A stretch of 64,000 nucleotides of DNA from Streptomyces sp. NBC_00154 (GTDB taxonomy: Bacteria > Actinomycetota > Actinomycetes > Streptomycetales > Streptomycetaceae). Shown in pieces: positions 37,201-45,247 of this stretch (position 1 is its first letter; every line of letters begins with the position of its first letter). Location: contig NZ_JAPEMI010000001.1 in assembly GCF_026342835.1 (NCBI RefSeq), forward strand, positions 6,268,501 through 6,332,500. The letters are read 5' to 3'. The notes beneath the pieces were generated by a model. It ran no database searches. It saw only the letters and a list, made by a program, of their open reading frames with translations, and was not told the DNA's origin. The position numbers were made by a program, and so were the translations under genes.

Positions 37201-40200
37201 CGGAGAAGCTCAAAACCGTCGTCCACGTCTTCGGCCACACCGCCAACACCCCGCAGGCCCACTTCTACCGCCGCTACGTCGTCACCTCGCACGGCACCGC
37301 GAGCTGGACCCCCTGGGAGCCGGTACCCGTCGACGTCCAAGGCGAGCTGGTCACCACCGTGACCTTCAATCGCCGGCTGTACCTGTTCTGGGCCCAGACC
37401 GCCACGAAGGCCAAGGAACCGGCGACCAACGGCAACAAAGGGCAGCCGGCCCAGTACTACCAGGAGGTCAAGCTCTGCTGGTCCGAGTACCGCGACGGCG
37501 CCTGGGGGCCCAAGCACGTCACGGACAGCGTCGACATCCTGCTCGACCACTACGAGGCCGCCCTCGGGCAGGACGGCGGCACCAGCGTCCAGGGCACCCG
37601 CCGCCCCAAGGGCGCCCTCGAGCGGCTGGAAACCCGGATCAGCGGAAGCGGAGACCAGTTGCGGGTGCTCTGTATCGGCGACCGGGCGATGAACTGGATG
37701 GTCGACAACCACAAGCTGGCCAGCCACACCGGCCCCTACTTCGACGAGCACATGAACCCCGTACCGCCCGACGGAATGGGCCACACGCACCCACTCTGCA
37801 CGTTCGTACTGGACGGCTGCCACGGAGAGCTGCGCCCCGAAACCCCGGTGAACGAAATTTCCCCCCGCGGAGCGGTGCTGCGGGTAGCCGATAAAAAGCT
37901 GCAGATCAAACCAGTCTCGCAAGAGCTGAGCCCGTCGAACACCGTCTTGGGCGCGATCGACGACGTCCGGCTCGGTATGGAGAACTGGATCCACGGCCCT
38001 AGCGACTACTTCGTCGTCAGCGACACGAGCCGGGCCTACTTCGGCCGGTTGACGCTCCTGGGCTCGCCGCTCTCCGAAGTCCTGGCCAAGCCGCAGCATA
38101 GTTACCCGAACGTGCTGGCCGTGGACTACGACATGCCACTGGCAGAGGCGCTCAGTACAGCTCACCTGACCGCGGTCCAGGCGGTTGCGGACGGCTCCGG
38201 ACACGCCTGGGCCGGGGCAAGCTCCGCGCTGGCGCGTGCTGCGCTGATCACCCCCGACCTGCGTTCCTCTCCCTACCTCCTGGACGGCCACGGCGACGGA
38301 CCGATGGTCGGTGGCAGGATCGGCGGGCTGATCAAGGATGCGCTGATCTCGGCGAAGGTGGTCGAATGGATCGGCGCGGGTTTCGCCCTGCCCAAGCCGG
38401 TCGCAAGCATCACCTTAGAGCCCCTCTATGACCCGTTCGCCTGTACCTACCTCAAGCGGCTCCAGCAATACGGCGTGCCCGGCGTGCTGACCCTCGCCAA
38501 CCAACAGCTCGCGGTGAGCCCGACCTTCGCCGAGCGTTACCAACCTGACAGCCGGATCGTCCAGACCCCCTACCCGACCGACCTGGTGGACTTCGGTGCA
38601 ACAGACAAGCCCGGTGTCTACCAGACGAGCGCCTGCGCCAATAGCCACTGGGAACTCTTCTTCCACATCCCAATGCTGATCCAGAGCCGGCTGCGCCAGA
38701 ACCGCCGCTACGAGGAGGCGCTCCGCTGCGTGCGACGGTATGTCTGGGATTTCACCGATCCGAAAGGCAACTGCTGGAAGGTGGAGCCGCTGCGGACCAC
38801 GCCCAAGGAGTCCGTCAACCAGTGGCTGAACCGGCTCAGCGCGGGCGATCCCGACCTCAACCGTCAGATCGCGGAGTGGCACGACCATCCCTTCCAGCCG
38901 CACCTGCTAGCCCGGATGCGGCTGAGCGCCTACCAGAAGTACGTGGTGATGGAGTGCTTGGACACGCTCCTCGAATGGGCGGACGCGCAGTACCGCCTCG
39001 ACACCATGGAGTCGATCAACCAGGCCGCCCAGCTCTACGTCCTCGTCGCCGAGATGCTGGGTCCCCGCCCTCAGGCATTGGCCACCTCTGGTGAGCCCGC
39101 CCCGCAGACCTTTGCCATGATGCGCGGAAAACTCGACGCGCTCGGCAATATCGCGGCCGAGTTCGAGAACACCTTCCCCACCCTGAGCAGTTCCACCTTG
39201 ACCTCCCTGCCGGAGTCGGCCGGACTGCTCGGGATCAGCCGGACCCTCTACTTCTGCGTGCCGCCCAACGAGAAGCTGCTCGGCTACTGGGACACCGTCG
39301 CCGACCGGCTCTTCAAGATCCGCAATTGCATGAACATCTCCGGCGTGGTCCGGCAGCTCCCCCTCTGGGAGAATCCCATCGACCCGGCCCTGCTGGTCCG
39401 GGCAGCCGCGCAGGGGATCGACACCGACAGTGTGCTCGCCAATCTGCACGCACCGCTGCCGCCGTACCGGTTCGACACGATGCTGCGCCGAGCCAACGAT
39501 GCCTGCGCTCATCTGCGCGGCCTGGGCTCCGCGCTGCTCGCCGCGCTGGAGCGACGCGACAGCGAGGAACTGGCCGCTCTCCAGGCCTCCCAGCAGTCTG
39601 TCCTTCTCCGCGCCGCTCTGGAGTCGCGGAAAAAGCAGGAGGAGGAGGCCGACGCTCAGATCGAGGCGCTGAAGGTATCCCGGGACGTGCCGGCCGAGCG
39701 GCTGCGCTACTACCGCTGGCTGATGGGTGTCGACGGTAAGACGCCACAGCCAGGCGAGACCGTGGCGATGGCCTCGTACGCGCCGAAACCGCAGACCTCG
39801 GGCGGCACCTATCTCATCCTAGAGGAGCTCAACGAGCTCTCCTCCTCACACTTGGCGCGGGACTGGCAGATGCGGGCCACCGCAATGAACGTGCTGGCCA
39901 GCCTCTCCCACTACATCCCCAACTCCTCCGTCCACACCCACCAGGAAACGGCCGGTTCCGGCCTGGAATATGAGAGGGACGTGGAGGTCGGGGGCAATCA
40001 CGTTGGTCCTGCCCTCACTTCCGCTGCTCAGGTACTCGCTGGGCTCGGCGCCGAGGCCCAGTTCGACGCCGCTGACGCGAAAAAGATGGCGGACTACCGG
40101 CGCCTCGCGCAGAGCTACGCCATCGGGGCCAACTCCGCCGCCCTCGAACTGCTCACCATCGACAAGCAGGTCACCACCGCCTTGATCAGGAAGGAGATCA

Positions 40201-41549
40201 CCGCGCTGGAGCGCAGACAGCTCGAAGTCCAGATCGAACAGGCAGAACTGGTCGAGGCCCACCACTCCGGCAAGTACACGAAAGCCGAGCTCTACGGCTG
40301 GATGCAGGGACGCCTCAGCTCCCTGTATTTCCAGACCTACCAGCACGCCTACGATCTGGCGATGCAGGCCCAGCACTGCTATCGCTTCGAGCACGGTCTC
40401 ACCGACACCGACAGCAGCATCGTCACGTTCGGCTCCTGGGACAGCCTGCGCAAAGGACTGCTCGCCGGAGAAGAGCTCCAGCTGCAACTTCACCAGCTGG
40501 AGCGTGCCTACGCCGACCACAACAGCCGCTGGCTGGAACTGACCAAACACTTCTCCCTGCTGCAGCACGCCCCCATGGCGCTGATCAAGCTCAAGGAGAC
40601 CGGTCGCTGCGAGGTCGACATCCCGGAGTTTCTCTATGACCTCGACCACCCCGGCCACTACCAGCGGCGAATCAAGTCGGTCAGTGTCACCATCCCTGCC
40701 GTGGTGGGTCCCTACGCCTCGGTCAACGCCACCCTCACCATGTTGAGCAACGAGACCCGGATCAAGCCGACCCTCCCCGACGAAAAGTACGAGCGGGACC
40801 TGGAGAAGGACGACTTGCGATTCGTCGACAACTTCGCCGCTGTCCAGCAGATCGCCACCAGCGGTGGCCAGAACGACAGCGGACTGTTCGAACTCAACTT
40901 CCGTGACGAGCGCTACCTGCCCTTCGAAGGTGCCGGTGCAGCCGGACGATGGCGGTTCGACCTCGACCCCGACTGCAACCCGTTCGACCTCGACACCGTC
41001 ACCGACGTGGTCCTGCACATCCGCTACACCGCCCGCGACGGCGGCGACCAGCTACGTGCGAAGGCGAAGGACCGGTGGCAGGATCTGCTCAAGGACCAGC
41101 AAGGGCTACCGCTCTCCAGGGTGTTCAGTCTCCGGCACGAATTCCCCAACGAGTGGCACCGGCTGAGGACCACCGCCGACGCAAACGCAGAGCACAGTCA
41201 GCTCATCGCGCTCACCCGCGACCGCTTTTCGGGCCTTTTCCGCAACAGCGAACTCACGATCGGCGCTCTGGATGTCTTTGGTGTCCCAACGGCCGACGGG
41301 ACGCCGACGAAACTGCCGAGACTGCGTACGCCCAAGCCCGCTGAGGAAGACGTAAAGCTCAAAGACGCGTCCCCGCTGCCATCACTGGTGCACCAATGGG
41401 CTGTGCTCGCGCCGGTTCCGATCAAAGCCAAGCCAGAGCAGGCCCAGTGGAAGCTGACCGTCGCGGCCGGCGATGTGGCGGCGTCGCTCGACCAGCTCGC
41501 CGATCTCCTCATCGTCTGCCACTACAGCGCGAAGGCGGCGCCGGCGTAG
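31251..41549 (+). CDS. Tc toxin A subunit (pore-forming, receptor-binding TcA)
   Basis: The product has 3,432 residues from ATG 31251 with GAGGA upstream, 162 bases after the B-C gene. Residues 1-80 look like a peptidoglycan-binding fold, and two transthyretin-like beta-sandwiches follow (~86-165, ~203-290). The Salmonella VRP1-type segment with CACNHC lies near 782. A second peptidoglycan-binding-like domain is inserted at ~985-1059. The neuraminidase-like region (HVFGHTANTPQAHFYRRYV) is at ~1987-2049. A long charged coiled coil spans ~2760-2824. The C-terminal pore/TcB-binding part includes WMQGRLSSLYFQTYQHAYDL and FELNFRDERYLPFEG. TcA forms a pentameric channel that docks on target cells. 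A TTA Leu codon at 38415 (residue ~2389) suggests bldA-dependent translation. There is no signal peptide and no holin or other release gene nearby. Confidence 0.88.
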   Translation: MRALTSLSPGATGETVADLHQALDKLGFGNQVTMEEREGQRYGDGTRDSVARLHNEFGWPSVEPGVLDRDGARRLTEELIRRGVLHVVRGRLSAAGHSPLPGRLLFAFDADFVNGAQLGEATTTDDGVYRIAYDPRFYAEPGPGHERAKEGPLALVVCAYGPDGWEIARSEPRQDPGPVEEVDLRSAQRPGEPHEPEPAVDFVVHGRVRDRAGRPTSGVLVTAYDRDLGSEREQLGSAVTGADGEFRVSYRAASFRAGEGPGTGADLVFELTTGGQPVTATVYRVFGGVQAALPLDVEDLLLGIPAGPKEEVLFVLDERPAPEGSEYVRLMESLRPLLGERSPATLDEAAHRDVTFAAREVGADWGRIALLVSAHRLAEECFGGQVPAELLYGLSRCDQHLADLPRLTLAGAEQLDAGIRQAIERVVVSPCSDADIAAAVDRIVAAGPELVLAGAAGPAYGPVLETALPDPAAQRALLRVAAGRQDDPRGFWDALSADPAFAEPGTIERAQLALQLDALTGRHLPLMAALQTEHGITATEELLEVSLEELTALVARVGVPAGVPGEDGQSAEVYAAGLLGQVHQAFPTASVARSVAAAPVESFGGEPVRAAVATVLTRVGGGELRERTGFDLGATHLDSFLAEHGHELLDGVFDELRDRVVVELKRVQRLYRVSTGPAAMEWLLAQPYRSAFDIAQLPRQTFLDVSASGLDSAEAMMIHSRSQAIANSMLATYIHLIDGRYSAGIPALNGGKDRIVEVADIDEEVAKYLPTWPDLFGDVNWCACNHCRSIYSPAAYLVDLLHFLDCAKPNGDGQRPLDVLLSRRPDLAQLPLTCENTNTAIPYVDLVTEVLESLVGTLDTTEIPAYDVGDATAAELAAVPQYTDWSSYVTPPAPARPRPDRAAYPHSLPFDAALSAARDYLAHLGVPRAALLETFAAGAPVHALAAERLGLTPAAFELITGVDLAGDLADPVSLDERFGWTVLPPAPLAVGMSGWPVRAVKQKLNAAGAALLLGPDPAAEAYDAALESQAATFQTAQGLPSTGKVDTATWNALLGSGPALAGLLLPHLPTLLDRAGLGYDELIALLETRFLNPARDVFDTVHQLGLPAADLFAYVTGGLAAPSAALLDALSEAGVGEADFTSWAQTNLTGEAWQRVRRTVLTDGPEERGCGLDAVVIRHWADDDRWLAETEWLRLDRLIRLWRATGWSIDDLDLTLDALGATELTAEVVTSIAQIAELAGQLDLTVAQVVALWADLDPTRPGSLYHQRFRNRALLRIDPVFDPDWRGTVLAGAHIGDHLPALQAAMRASDSDLAALRARLGLSSDTATLDLAAVSAMYRHVTLARALGLNVRDLITLLDLTGSTLATPPGPGHWAVRDFVTEVRRLQRGNLNAAQLADLHADLTTPTADPAREKLLKDLGDGLRAIKADLDAATEHGGALTRRALTMLLVPAPLVDATMQILTGNDTATAVLPAPPTPAPVIPSSWADRLLYQPHDKALTVTGAITDAERDTVKGFSTDAGWVAAVDALHTTPRTALAKLAAVLSPEGVTAPVAATLLAAPLSAELVQREADVAARLAIVLDTVLPVLRDREQRTLVKQTMLTLIPDAQTVALLLAGKRTGKGWVLPAIDPGQSLVADLLTLGDGVNDPARRAYELLQRVQVLADGFGLHGADLRALLTNVVPLRSDPMRLLGYPEIRAVAAYAHSKNRTGKGVGRLVELWSAPDDSAAQTVLAEVAGVPGELIADLMAPGGLGLTTADLRDPLEIEQLLAATDVVAALGVATPIAVRWAHQPVGQMAADEIRRAVKARYDETAWLEVSKSLNDAQRDHRRAALVAYLVPRLGTGDANGLYQRLLIDVEMGSCMLTSRIKQAISSVQLFIQRCLLNLESQVPSDRIDQEQWRWMQGHPLWMANRQVLVNPENWILPELRDDKSPFFKDLESELLSGDLTEEAAEHAVATYLSKLDTVAKLDVTAMHVQRDFEPAEKLKTVVHVFGHTANTPQAHFYRRYVVTSHGTASWTPWEPVPVDVQGELVTTVTFNRRLYLFWAQTATKAKEPATNGNKGQPAQYYQEVKLCWSEYRDGAWGPKHVTDSVDILLDHYEAALGQDGGTSVQGTRRPKGALERLETRISGSGDQLRVLCIGDRAMNWMVDNHKLASHTGPYFDEHMNPVPPDGMGHTHPLCTFVLDGCHGELRPETPVNEISPRGAVLRVADKKLQIKPVSQELSPSNTVLGAIDDVRLGMENWIHGPSDYFVVSDTSRAYFGRLTLLGSPLSEVLAKPQHSYPNVLAVDYDMPLAEALSTAHLTAVQAVADGSGHAWAGASSALARAALITPDLRSSPYLLDGHGDGPMVGGRIGGLIKDALISAKVVEWIGAGFALPKPVASITLEPLYDPFACTYLKRLQQYGVPGVLTLANQQLAVSPTFAERYQPDSRIVQTPYPTDLVDFGATDKPGVYQTSACANSHWELFFHIPMLIQSRLRQNRRYEEALRCVRRYVWDFTDPKGNCWKVEPLRTTPKESVNQWLNRLSAGDPDLNRQIAEWHDHPFQPHLLARMRLSAYQKYVVMECLDTLLEWADAQYRLDTMESINQAAQLYVLVAEMLGPRPQALATSGEPAPQTFAMMRGKLDALGNIAAEFENTFPTLSSSTLTSLPESAGLLGISRTLYFCVPPNEKLLGYWDTVADRLFKIRNCMNISGVVRQLPLWENPIDPALLVRAAAQGIDTDSVLANLHAPLPPYRFDTMLRRANDACAHLRGLGSALLAALERRDSEELAALQASQQSVLLRAALESRKKQEEEADAQIEALKVSRDVPAERLRYYRWLMGVDGKTPQPGETVAMASYAPKPQTSGGTYLILEELNELSSSHLARDWQMRATAMNVLASLSHYIPNSSVHTHQETAGSGLEYERDVEVGGNHVGPALTSAAQVLAGLGAEAQFDAADAKKMADYRRLAQSYAIGANSAALELLTIDKQVTTALIRKEITALERRQLEVQIEQAELVEAHHSGKYTKAELYGWMQGRLSSLYFQTYQHAYDLAMQAQHCYRFEHGLTDTDSSIVTFGSWDSLRKGLLAGEELQLQLHQLERAYADHNSRWLELTKHFSLLQHAPMALIKLKETGRCEVDIPEFLYDLDHPGHYQRRIKSVSVTIPAVVGPYASVNATLTMLSNETRIKPTLPDEKYERDLEKDDLRFVDNFAAVQQIATSGGQNDSGLFELNFRDERYLPFEGAGAAGRWRFDLDPDCNPFDLDTVTDVVLHIRYTARDGGDQLRAKAKDRWQDLLKDQQGLPLSRVFSLRHEFPNEWHRLRTTADANAEHSQLIALTRDRFSGLFRNSELTIGALDVFGVPTADGTPTKLPRLRTPKPAEEDVKLKDASPLPSLVHQWAVLAPVPIKAKPEQAQWKLTVAAGDVAASLDQLADLLIVCHYSAKAAPA

Positions 41550-41669
41550 GACGCTTCTCATTCGACGGGGAGTGTCAAACAAACAAAATCCGGGGTCAGG
41601 GCCCGGGGATGACGCGCTGGTCTGCATGGCTCAGACTGTGCCGGGCTGTTCCTGGGCAAGTACCAACCC

Positions 41670-42233
41670 ATGAACGGAGCAATGGTGAAGTGGGCGTACC
41701 TGGTGGCCGAGGCGGAGTTGCGTGAGCCGCTTCCTCGTCGATGGGCTCACTCGCAAGGGGTTGCGCAGCGCGCGACTGAAGTGGCGGGGGTCTTGGGCGA
41801 CGACGCGGGGCTGCTGGCCTCTGCGGCTGTGCTGCATGATGTGGGCTACGCTCCGCGGCTGGCCGTGACCGGTTTTCATCCGCTGGACGGCGCTCGGTTT
41901 CTTCGTGATGTCCATGCTGCGGATGAACGGCTGGTTCGTTTGGTGGCGAACCATTCGTTTGCGTTGCTGGAAGCTGAGGAGCGGGGGCTGCGGGATGTGC
42001 TGGAGGCCGAGTTCCCCCTGCTCGACGACCAGTTGCTTGTGGACGCCCTGGTTTACTGCGATATGACGACCGCGCCCGATGGCGAGAGCACTTCTGCCGA
42101 GGCTCGGCTGGCGGAGATCACCGCCCGCTACGGCGAGGACAATCTGGTGGGGCGGTTCATCCGTCGGGCAACGCCGGACATTTTTGCTGCTGTGGGGCGG
42201 GTGGCCTCGGCGTTGGCGGCTCAGCCCAGGTAG
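41670..42233 (+). CDS. HD-domain phosphohydrolase
   Basis: The product has 187 residues from ATG 41670; an in-frame ATG at 41682 is an alternative. The metal-binding set of HD proteins is visible: H27 (RRWAHSQGV), H56-D57 (AAVLHDVGYAP), a further His in LVANHSFALLEAEERG and an Asp in LVYCDMTTAPDG. HD proteins hydrolyse nucleotides or cyclic dinucleotides; the short single-domain form resembles YpgQ/YfbR-like house-cleaning enzymes. Its 3' end overlaps the convergent NUDIX gene by 13 bases. It is the first of several enzymes of phosphoryl chemistry in this part of the window. Confidence 0.8.
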   Translation: MNGAMVKWAYLVAEAELREPLPRRWAHSQGVAQRATEVAGVLGDDAGLLASAAVLHDVGYAPRLAVTGFHPLDGARFLRDVHAADERLVRLVANHSFALLEAEERGLRDVLEAEFPLLDDQLLVDALVYCDMTTAPDGESTSAEARLAEITARYGEDNLVGRFIRRATPDIFAAVGRVASALAAQPR

Positions 42234-42688
42234 GGGTAGGTGCCGGCGAGATAGTCGCCGATCTGCTGGCGCATGCTGGGGTGGATGTCGTACTGATCCA
42301 GGTCGGACGGCTGGACGTAGCGGACGCCGTCCGCCTCATCATTGATGGTGGGCGCGCCGCCCACTGGACGGCCGATGTAGGTGTTCTCGTACTGCTGGCG
42401 GATTTCGCCGTCTGTGTAGGCGACGATGTGGTTGGGGTTCGTGTAGACACCGAGGAAGCCGGTGATCTCGGCGATGATGCCGGTCTCTTCCAGGCATTCG
42501 CGCACCGCGCACTGCGCCGCCGTCTCGCCAATGTCCTGGGCACCGCCAGGCAGAGCCCATTGGCCTGTGTCTCGGCGGCGCTGAAGCAAGATGGCGCCGT
42601 CGCCGTCGACGACGAGCAGGTTGTTGGCGGGGATGAGCGTGTTCGCCTTGGGGGCCTTGGGATCGTTGTAGTACTCAGTCCTGCCCAT
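42221..42688 (-). CDS. NUDIX hydrolase
   Basis: The product has 155 residues from ATG 42688. The complete Nudix box runs from G49 to I71 and reads GAQDIGETAAQ then CAVRECLEETGI, matching GX5EX7REUXEEXGU. NUDIX enzymes cleave nucleoside diphosphates linked to another group, such as oxidised NTPs, ADP-ribose or NDP-sugars. The start overlaps the end of the upstream XRE regulator gene by 14 bases, so the two are probably translated together. The substrate is not evident. Confidence 0.88.
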   Translation of the reverse strand: MGRTEYYNDPKAPKANTLIPANNLLVVDGDGAILLQRRRDTGQWALPGGAQDIGETAAQCAVRECLEETGIIAEITGFLGVYTNPNHIVAYTDGEIRQQYENTYIGRPVGGAPTINDEADGVRYVQPSDLDQYDIHPSMRQQIGDYLAGTYPYLG

Positions 42689-43457
42689 GTGACGGGGGCC
42701 CTTCCTGGTCTGGCGTCCAGGGCCGTGCGGTGGCCCAGACAGCTTCGAAACTCTGAGCGTAGTTGTCGAACCATCCTGCAGCGTCAACCCTCTTGAGATG
42801 CAGCAGGGGGTTGGCGCTGGCCGGCTGGCCCCAGACATGTGGGTTGACCAGCAGGTCGTCGTCGTAGCGGAACAGGGAGGTGTACAGCGTCGTGTCGTGC
42901 AGCCTGACTTCGCAGCCTGCCTCGGACAGTAGTGGCCGGTAGTAGGTCAGGGATGCGCGGATCTTGGCGGCGAGTGTGTCGCCGATGCCTTCTTCGTGGC
43001 CGCGGATGGCCGCTGCCTGTCCGTTCGAGTCGCCGAAGCAAAGCCGTACTTGAACGCCGTCTGACGCGCGCTCGGCGAGCATTGTGGCGACGTGGGGGTT
43101 GGACTGCGCGAAGAAGGTGCCAGAGAAGACGAGGACGCTGATCTGCTCCTGGGCTCCCTTCAGCAGCGAGAGCCACATGTCACGGGGAACACTGGCCCGG
43201 TTCTGATACGTCCCGATGAGCTCCAAGCCTGACCCGGCACTGGGTGGTCCGGAACTTGGCGCTGGGGCCGGCCAGAGGAACAGTTCCTCCACCCGTAAGT
43301 GCTGGGCAGCGCGGAATCGGTGGCGCGGGTGGGGAACGCGCCCGCCGAGCCAGCGACCGACGGTCTTGGGGTCTACCTCGCAGACTTCAGCGAGTAACTC
43401 TGGCGAGACGCCGCGCTGGGCAAGTACGGAGTGCAGTCGCTCGTTCACAGACGCCAT
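42675..43457 (-). CDS. XRE-family regulator with C-terminal DUF5919/PLD-like domain, TTA-containing
   Basis: The product has 260 residues from ATG 43457. Residues 1-60 are a helix-turn-helix (LLAEVCEVDPKTVGRWLGGR). The rest (LKGAQEQISVLVFSGTFFAQ, FRYDDDLLVNPHVWGQPAS) resembles the phospholipase-D-like sensor domain often called DUF5919 in Streptomyces regulators. Codon 21 (43397-43395) is TTA, so translation probably needs the bldA tRNA and the protein should appear late in growth. It is co-transcribed with the NUDIX gene and divergent from the HAD and radical-SAM block, a good position for a local regulator of both arms. The ligand is unknown. Confidence 0.75.
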   Translation of the reverse strand: MASVNERLHSVLAQRGVSPELLAEVCEVDPKTVGRWLGGRVPHPRHRFRAAQHLRVEELFLWPAPAPSSGPPSAGSGLELIGTYQNRASVPRDMWLSLLKGAQEQISVLVFSGTFFAQSNPHVATMLAERASDGVQVRLCFGDSNGQAAAIRGHEEGIGDTLAAKIRASLTYYRPLLSEAGCEVRLHDTTLYTSLFRYDDDLLVNPHVWGQPASANPLLHLKRVDAAGWFDNYAQSFEAVWATARPWTPDQEGPPSHGQD

Positions 43458-43545
43458 ACAAGCCGAGGTGACCAGGAGCGGCAAGGACGGTATGGGACTT
43501 TCCTCCGGACGTTGAAGCTTCGACCGGGGTATTTACGCTGGTGGT

Positions 43546-44238
43546 ATGGAGCTCATCGTCCTGTGGGACATCGACCACACCCTCATCGAAAACTCAGGGG
43601 TAAGCAAGGAGATCTACGCCGCCGCCTTCGTGGCGCTGGTGGGAACCGCTCCGACCGTACCCGCGCGGACGGAGGGCCGTACGGATCGCCTGATCATGCG
43701 CGACATGTTCCAGCGGAACGGTCTGTCCGAGCCGGACTGGGATGCTGTCGAGGCTGCTCTTGCCAGTGCCGGGGAGGAACGCCTCCACGATCTCAGCGTG
43801 CGCGGGACGGCCCTGCCGGGCGTGCGTGACGTCTTGAAGGCGGCCTCGGTACACGAGGGCTGGGTGTCCTCAGTTCTCACCGGCAATATCGCGGCCAACG
43901 CCCGCGTGAAAGTATCGGCCTTCGGCCTTGACCCCCTACTCGATCTGTCTGTTGGCGCTTATGGGGCTGACGCCGTCCAGCGTCCGGGCTTGGTCGCTGT
44001 TGCCCGGGAGCGCGCCCAACGCCTCCGAGGTGTGCGGGATGACGTGCCTGTCGTGCTGGTCGGAGATACCCCGAGGGATGTCGAGGCTGCGCTCACTACG
44101 AGTTCTCGGATCATTGCGGTCGCTTCTGGCGTTCATCGTGCTGACGAATTGGCCGCTGCCGGTGCGCAGGTAGTGCTACCGGACCTGACGGACACCGCGC
44201 GTGTTCTCGGGATCCTGGAGACCTTCGCGGCGCACTGA
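43546..44238 (+). CDS. HAD-family phosphatase
   Basis: The product has 230 residues. The nucleophile and acid/base Asp are D8 and D10 (LWDIDHTL). Motif II is SSVLTGN, and the C-terminal acidic motif is VVLVGDTPRDVEAAL. A helical cap between motifs I and II (about residues 15-95) places it in the beta-phosphoglucomutase/phosphoglycolate phosphatase branch. It dephosphorylates a small metabolite in the cytosol. It is the first gene of the plus-strand series that continues with the radical SAM enzyme 106 bases later. Its start lies 88 bases from the divergent XRE regulator. Confidence 0.85.
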   Translation: MELIVLWDIDHTLIENSGVSKEIYAAAFVALVGTAPTVPARTEGRTDRLIMRDMFQRNGLSEPDWDAVEAALASAGEERLHDLSVRGTALPGVRDVLKAASVHEGWVSSVLTGNIAANARVKVSAFGLDPLLDLSVGAYGADAVQRPGLVAVARERAQRLRGVRDDVPVVLVGDTPRDVEAALTTSSRIIAVASGVHRADELAAAGAQVVLPDLTDTARVLGILETFAAH

Positions 44239-44344
44239 AAACGTCCCAGGACGTCCCGGGAGCGTCCGGATACGCGGTGATGCGGTCCGTACTCGTTCCG
44301 CCAGCATCAGGTCTCCCACCAGGCAACTGCCGAAGGAGATTCAC

Positions 44345-45247
44345 GTGATCAGGGAAGTCACCGGGATCCGCAGGATCCGGATGCTGTATCTGCAACTGTT
44401 GTACCGCTGCAACTTCGAGTGTCTGCACTGCTTCCACGGCAAGAGGCTGCAGCACGCCGATGCCTTCACTGCGGACGAGGCGACCAACCTGCTCACGATC
44501 ATGCGTGAGCAGTACGGCACCGAGGCTGTTACCCTGCTGGGCGGCGAGCCGTTCGTCTACAAAGACCTCACCCAGGTCGTCCGGTACGCCAAGCAGGAAC
44601 TGGGCATGCAGGTCGAGATCTGCACCAACGGCTATCGGATCGAACGCCGGCTCACCGAGATCGCCCCCCACCTGGACCTGCTGCGGGTATCGCTGGAGGG
44701 CATCGGCTCAACCAACGACCACATCCGCAAGTTCGGGAGCTACCAGAGCGCTCTGAGCGCACTCGACATCGCCCGGGGACTCGGCGTCCGCACCGGAGCG
44801 ACCATGACGGTCACCTCCCGCAACATCGACGAGGTACTCCCGCTGGCCCGTACCCTGCAGCACTACGGGGCCGAGCAGTTGAAACTCCACTGCCTCCGAC
44901 CGGTCGGCAACGCAGCGGATCACCCGGAACTCCTGGTCACCGATTCCGCTGGATACATCCGCCTTCGTGACCGGCTCCAGAACGCCGAGCTGACCATCGA
45001 AGTGATCGTGGACGAGGACTTGTCGGAACATGGCGCCCCGGAGATCTGTGCTCCTTCGGGTGACCCGACGCAGATCGAACGGATCGAGGCCGATCCGCGC
45101 GGCGCACTCACCATGTCCTGCAAGGCCGTCGGCAAGGACTCCCACGCCTTCTGGTACGACAAGCTCACTGACCACATCGCCCACCGGCCATCCGCCACTG
45201 ACGAACTCACCCTCGCGGTACCGGACGTGGTGTACGGACGTGTCTGA
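44345..45247 (+). CDS. Radical SAM enzyme with C-terminal Cys pair
   Basis: The product has 300 residues from GTG 44345, with GAAGGAGA 8 bases upstream. The [4Fe-4S] motif CNFECLHC supplies C22, C26 and C29. The SAM-binding GGEP motif is at 66-69. A later TNGYRIE and LRVSLEGIGSTNDHIR fit the partial TIM barrel. Two C-terminal Cys (EICAPSG and TMSCKAVG) resemble a twitch or auxiliary-cluster segment. The enzyme should generate a 5'-deoxyadenosyl radical to modify a small molecule or peptide. It overlaps the following kinase gene by 8 bases. The pairing with a nucleotide kinase recalls prokaryotic viperins, but the viperin C-terminal signature is not seen. Confidence 0.8.
   Translation: MIREVTGIRRIRMLYLQLLYRCNFECLHCFHGKRLQHADAFTADEATNLLTIMREQYGTEAVTLLGGEPFVYKDLTQVVRYAKQELGMQVEICTNGYRIERRLTEIAPHLDLLRVSLEGIGSTNDHIRKFGSYQSALSALDIARGLGVRTGATMTVTSRNIDEVLPLARTLQHYGAEQLKLHCLRPVGNAADHPELLVTDSAGYIRLRDRLQNAELTIEVIVDEDLSEHGAPEICAPSGDPTQIERIEADPRGALTMSCKAVGKDSHAFWYDKLTDHIAHRPSATDELTLAVPDVVYGRV

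Noticed and set aside
36153..38291. Minus-strand frame of 712 codons
   Set aside because: Antisense to the TcA gene; no start site and no domain.
44345..45247. Calling the radical SAM gene a viperin
   Set aside because: Only the cluster motif and the kinase neighbour agree; the C-terminal half looks like a twitch/auxiliary segment with two Cys and lacks the viperin end.
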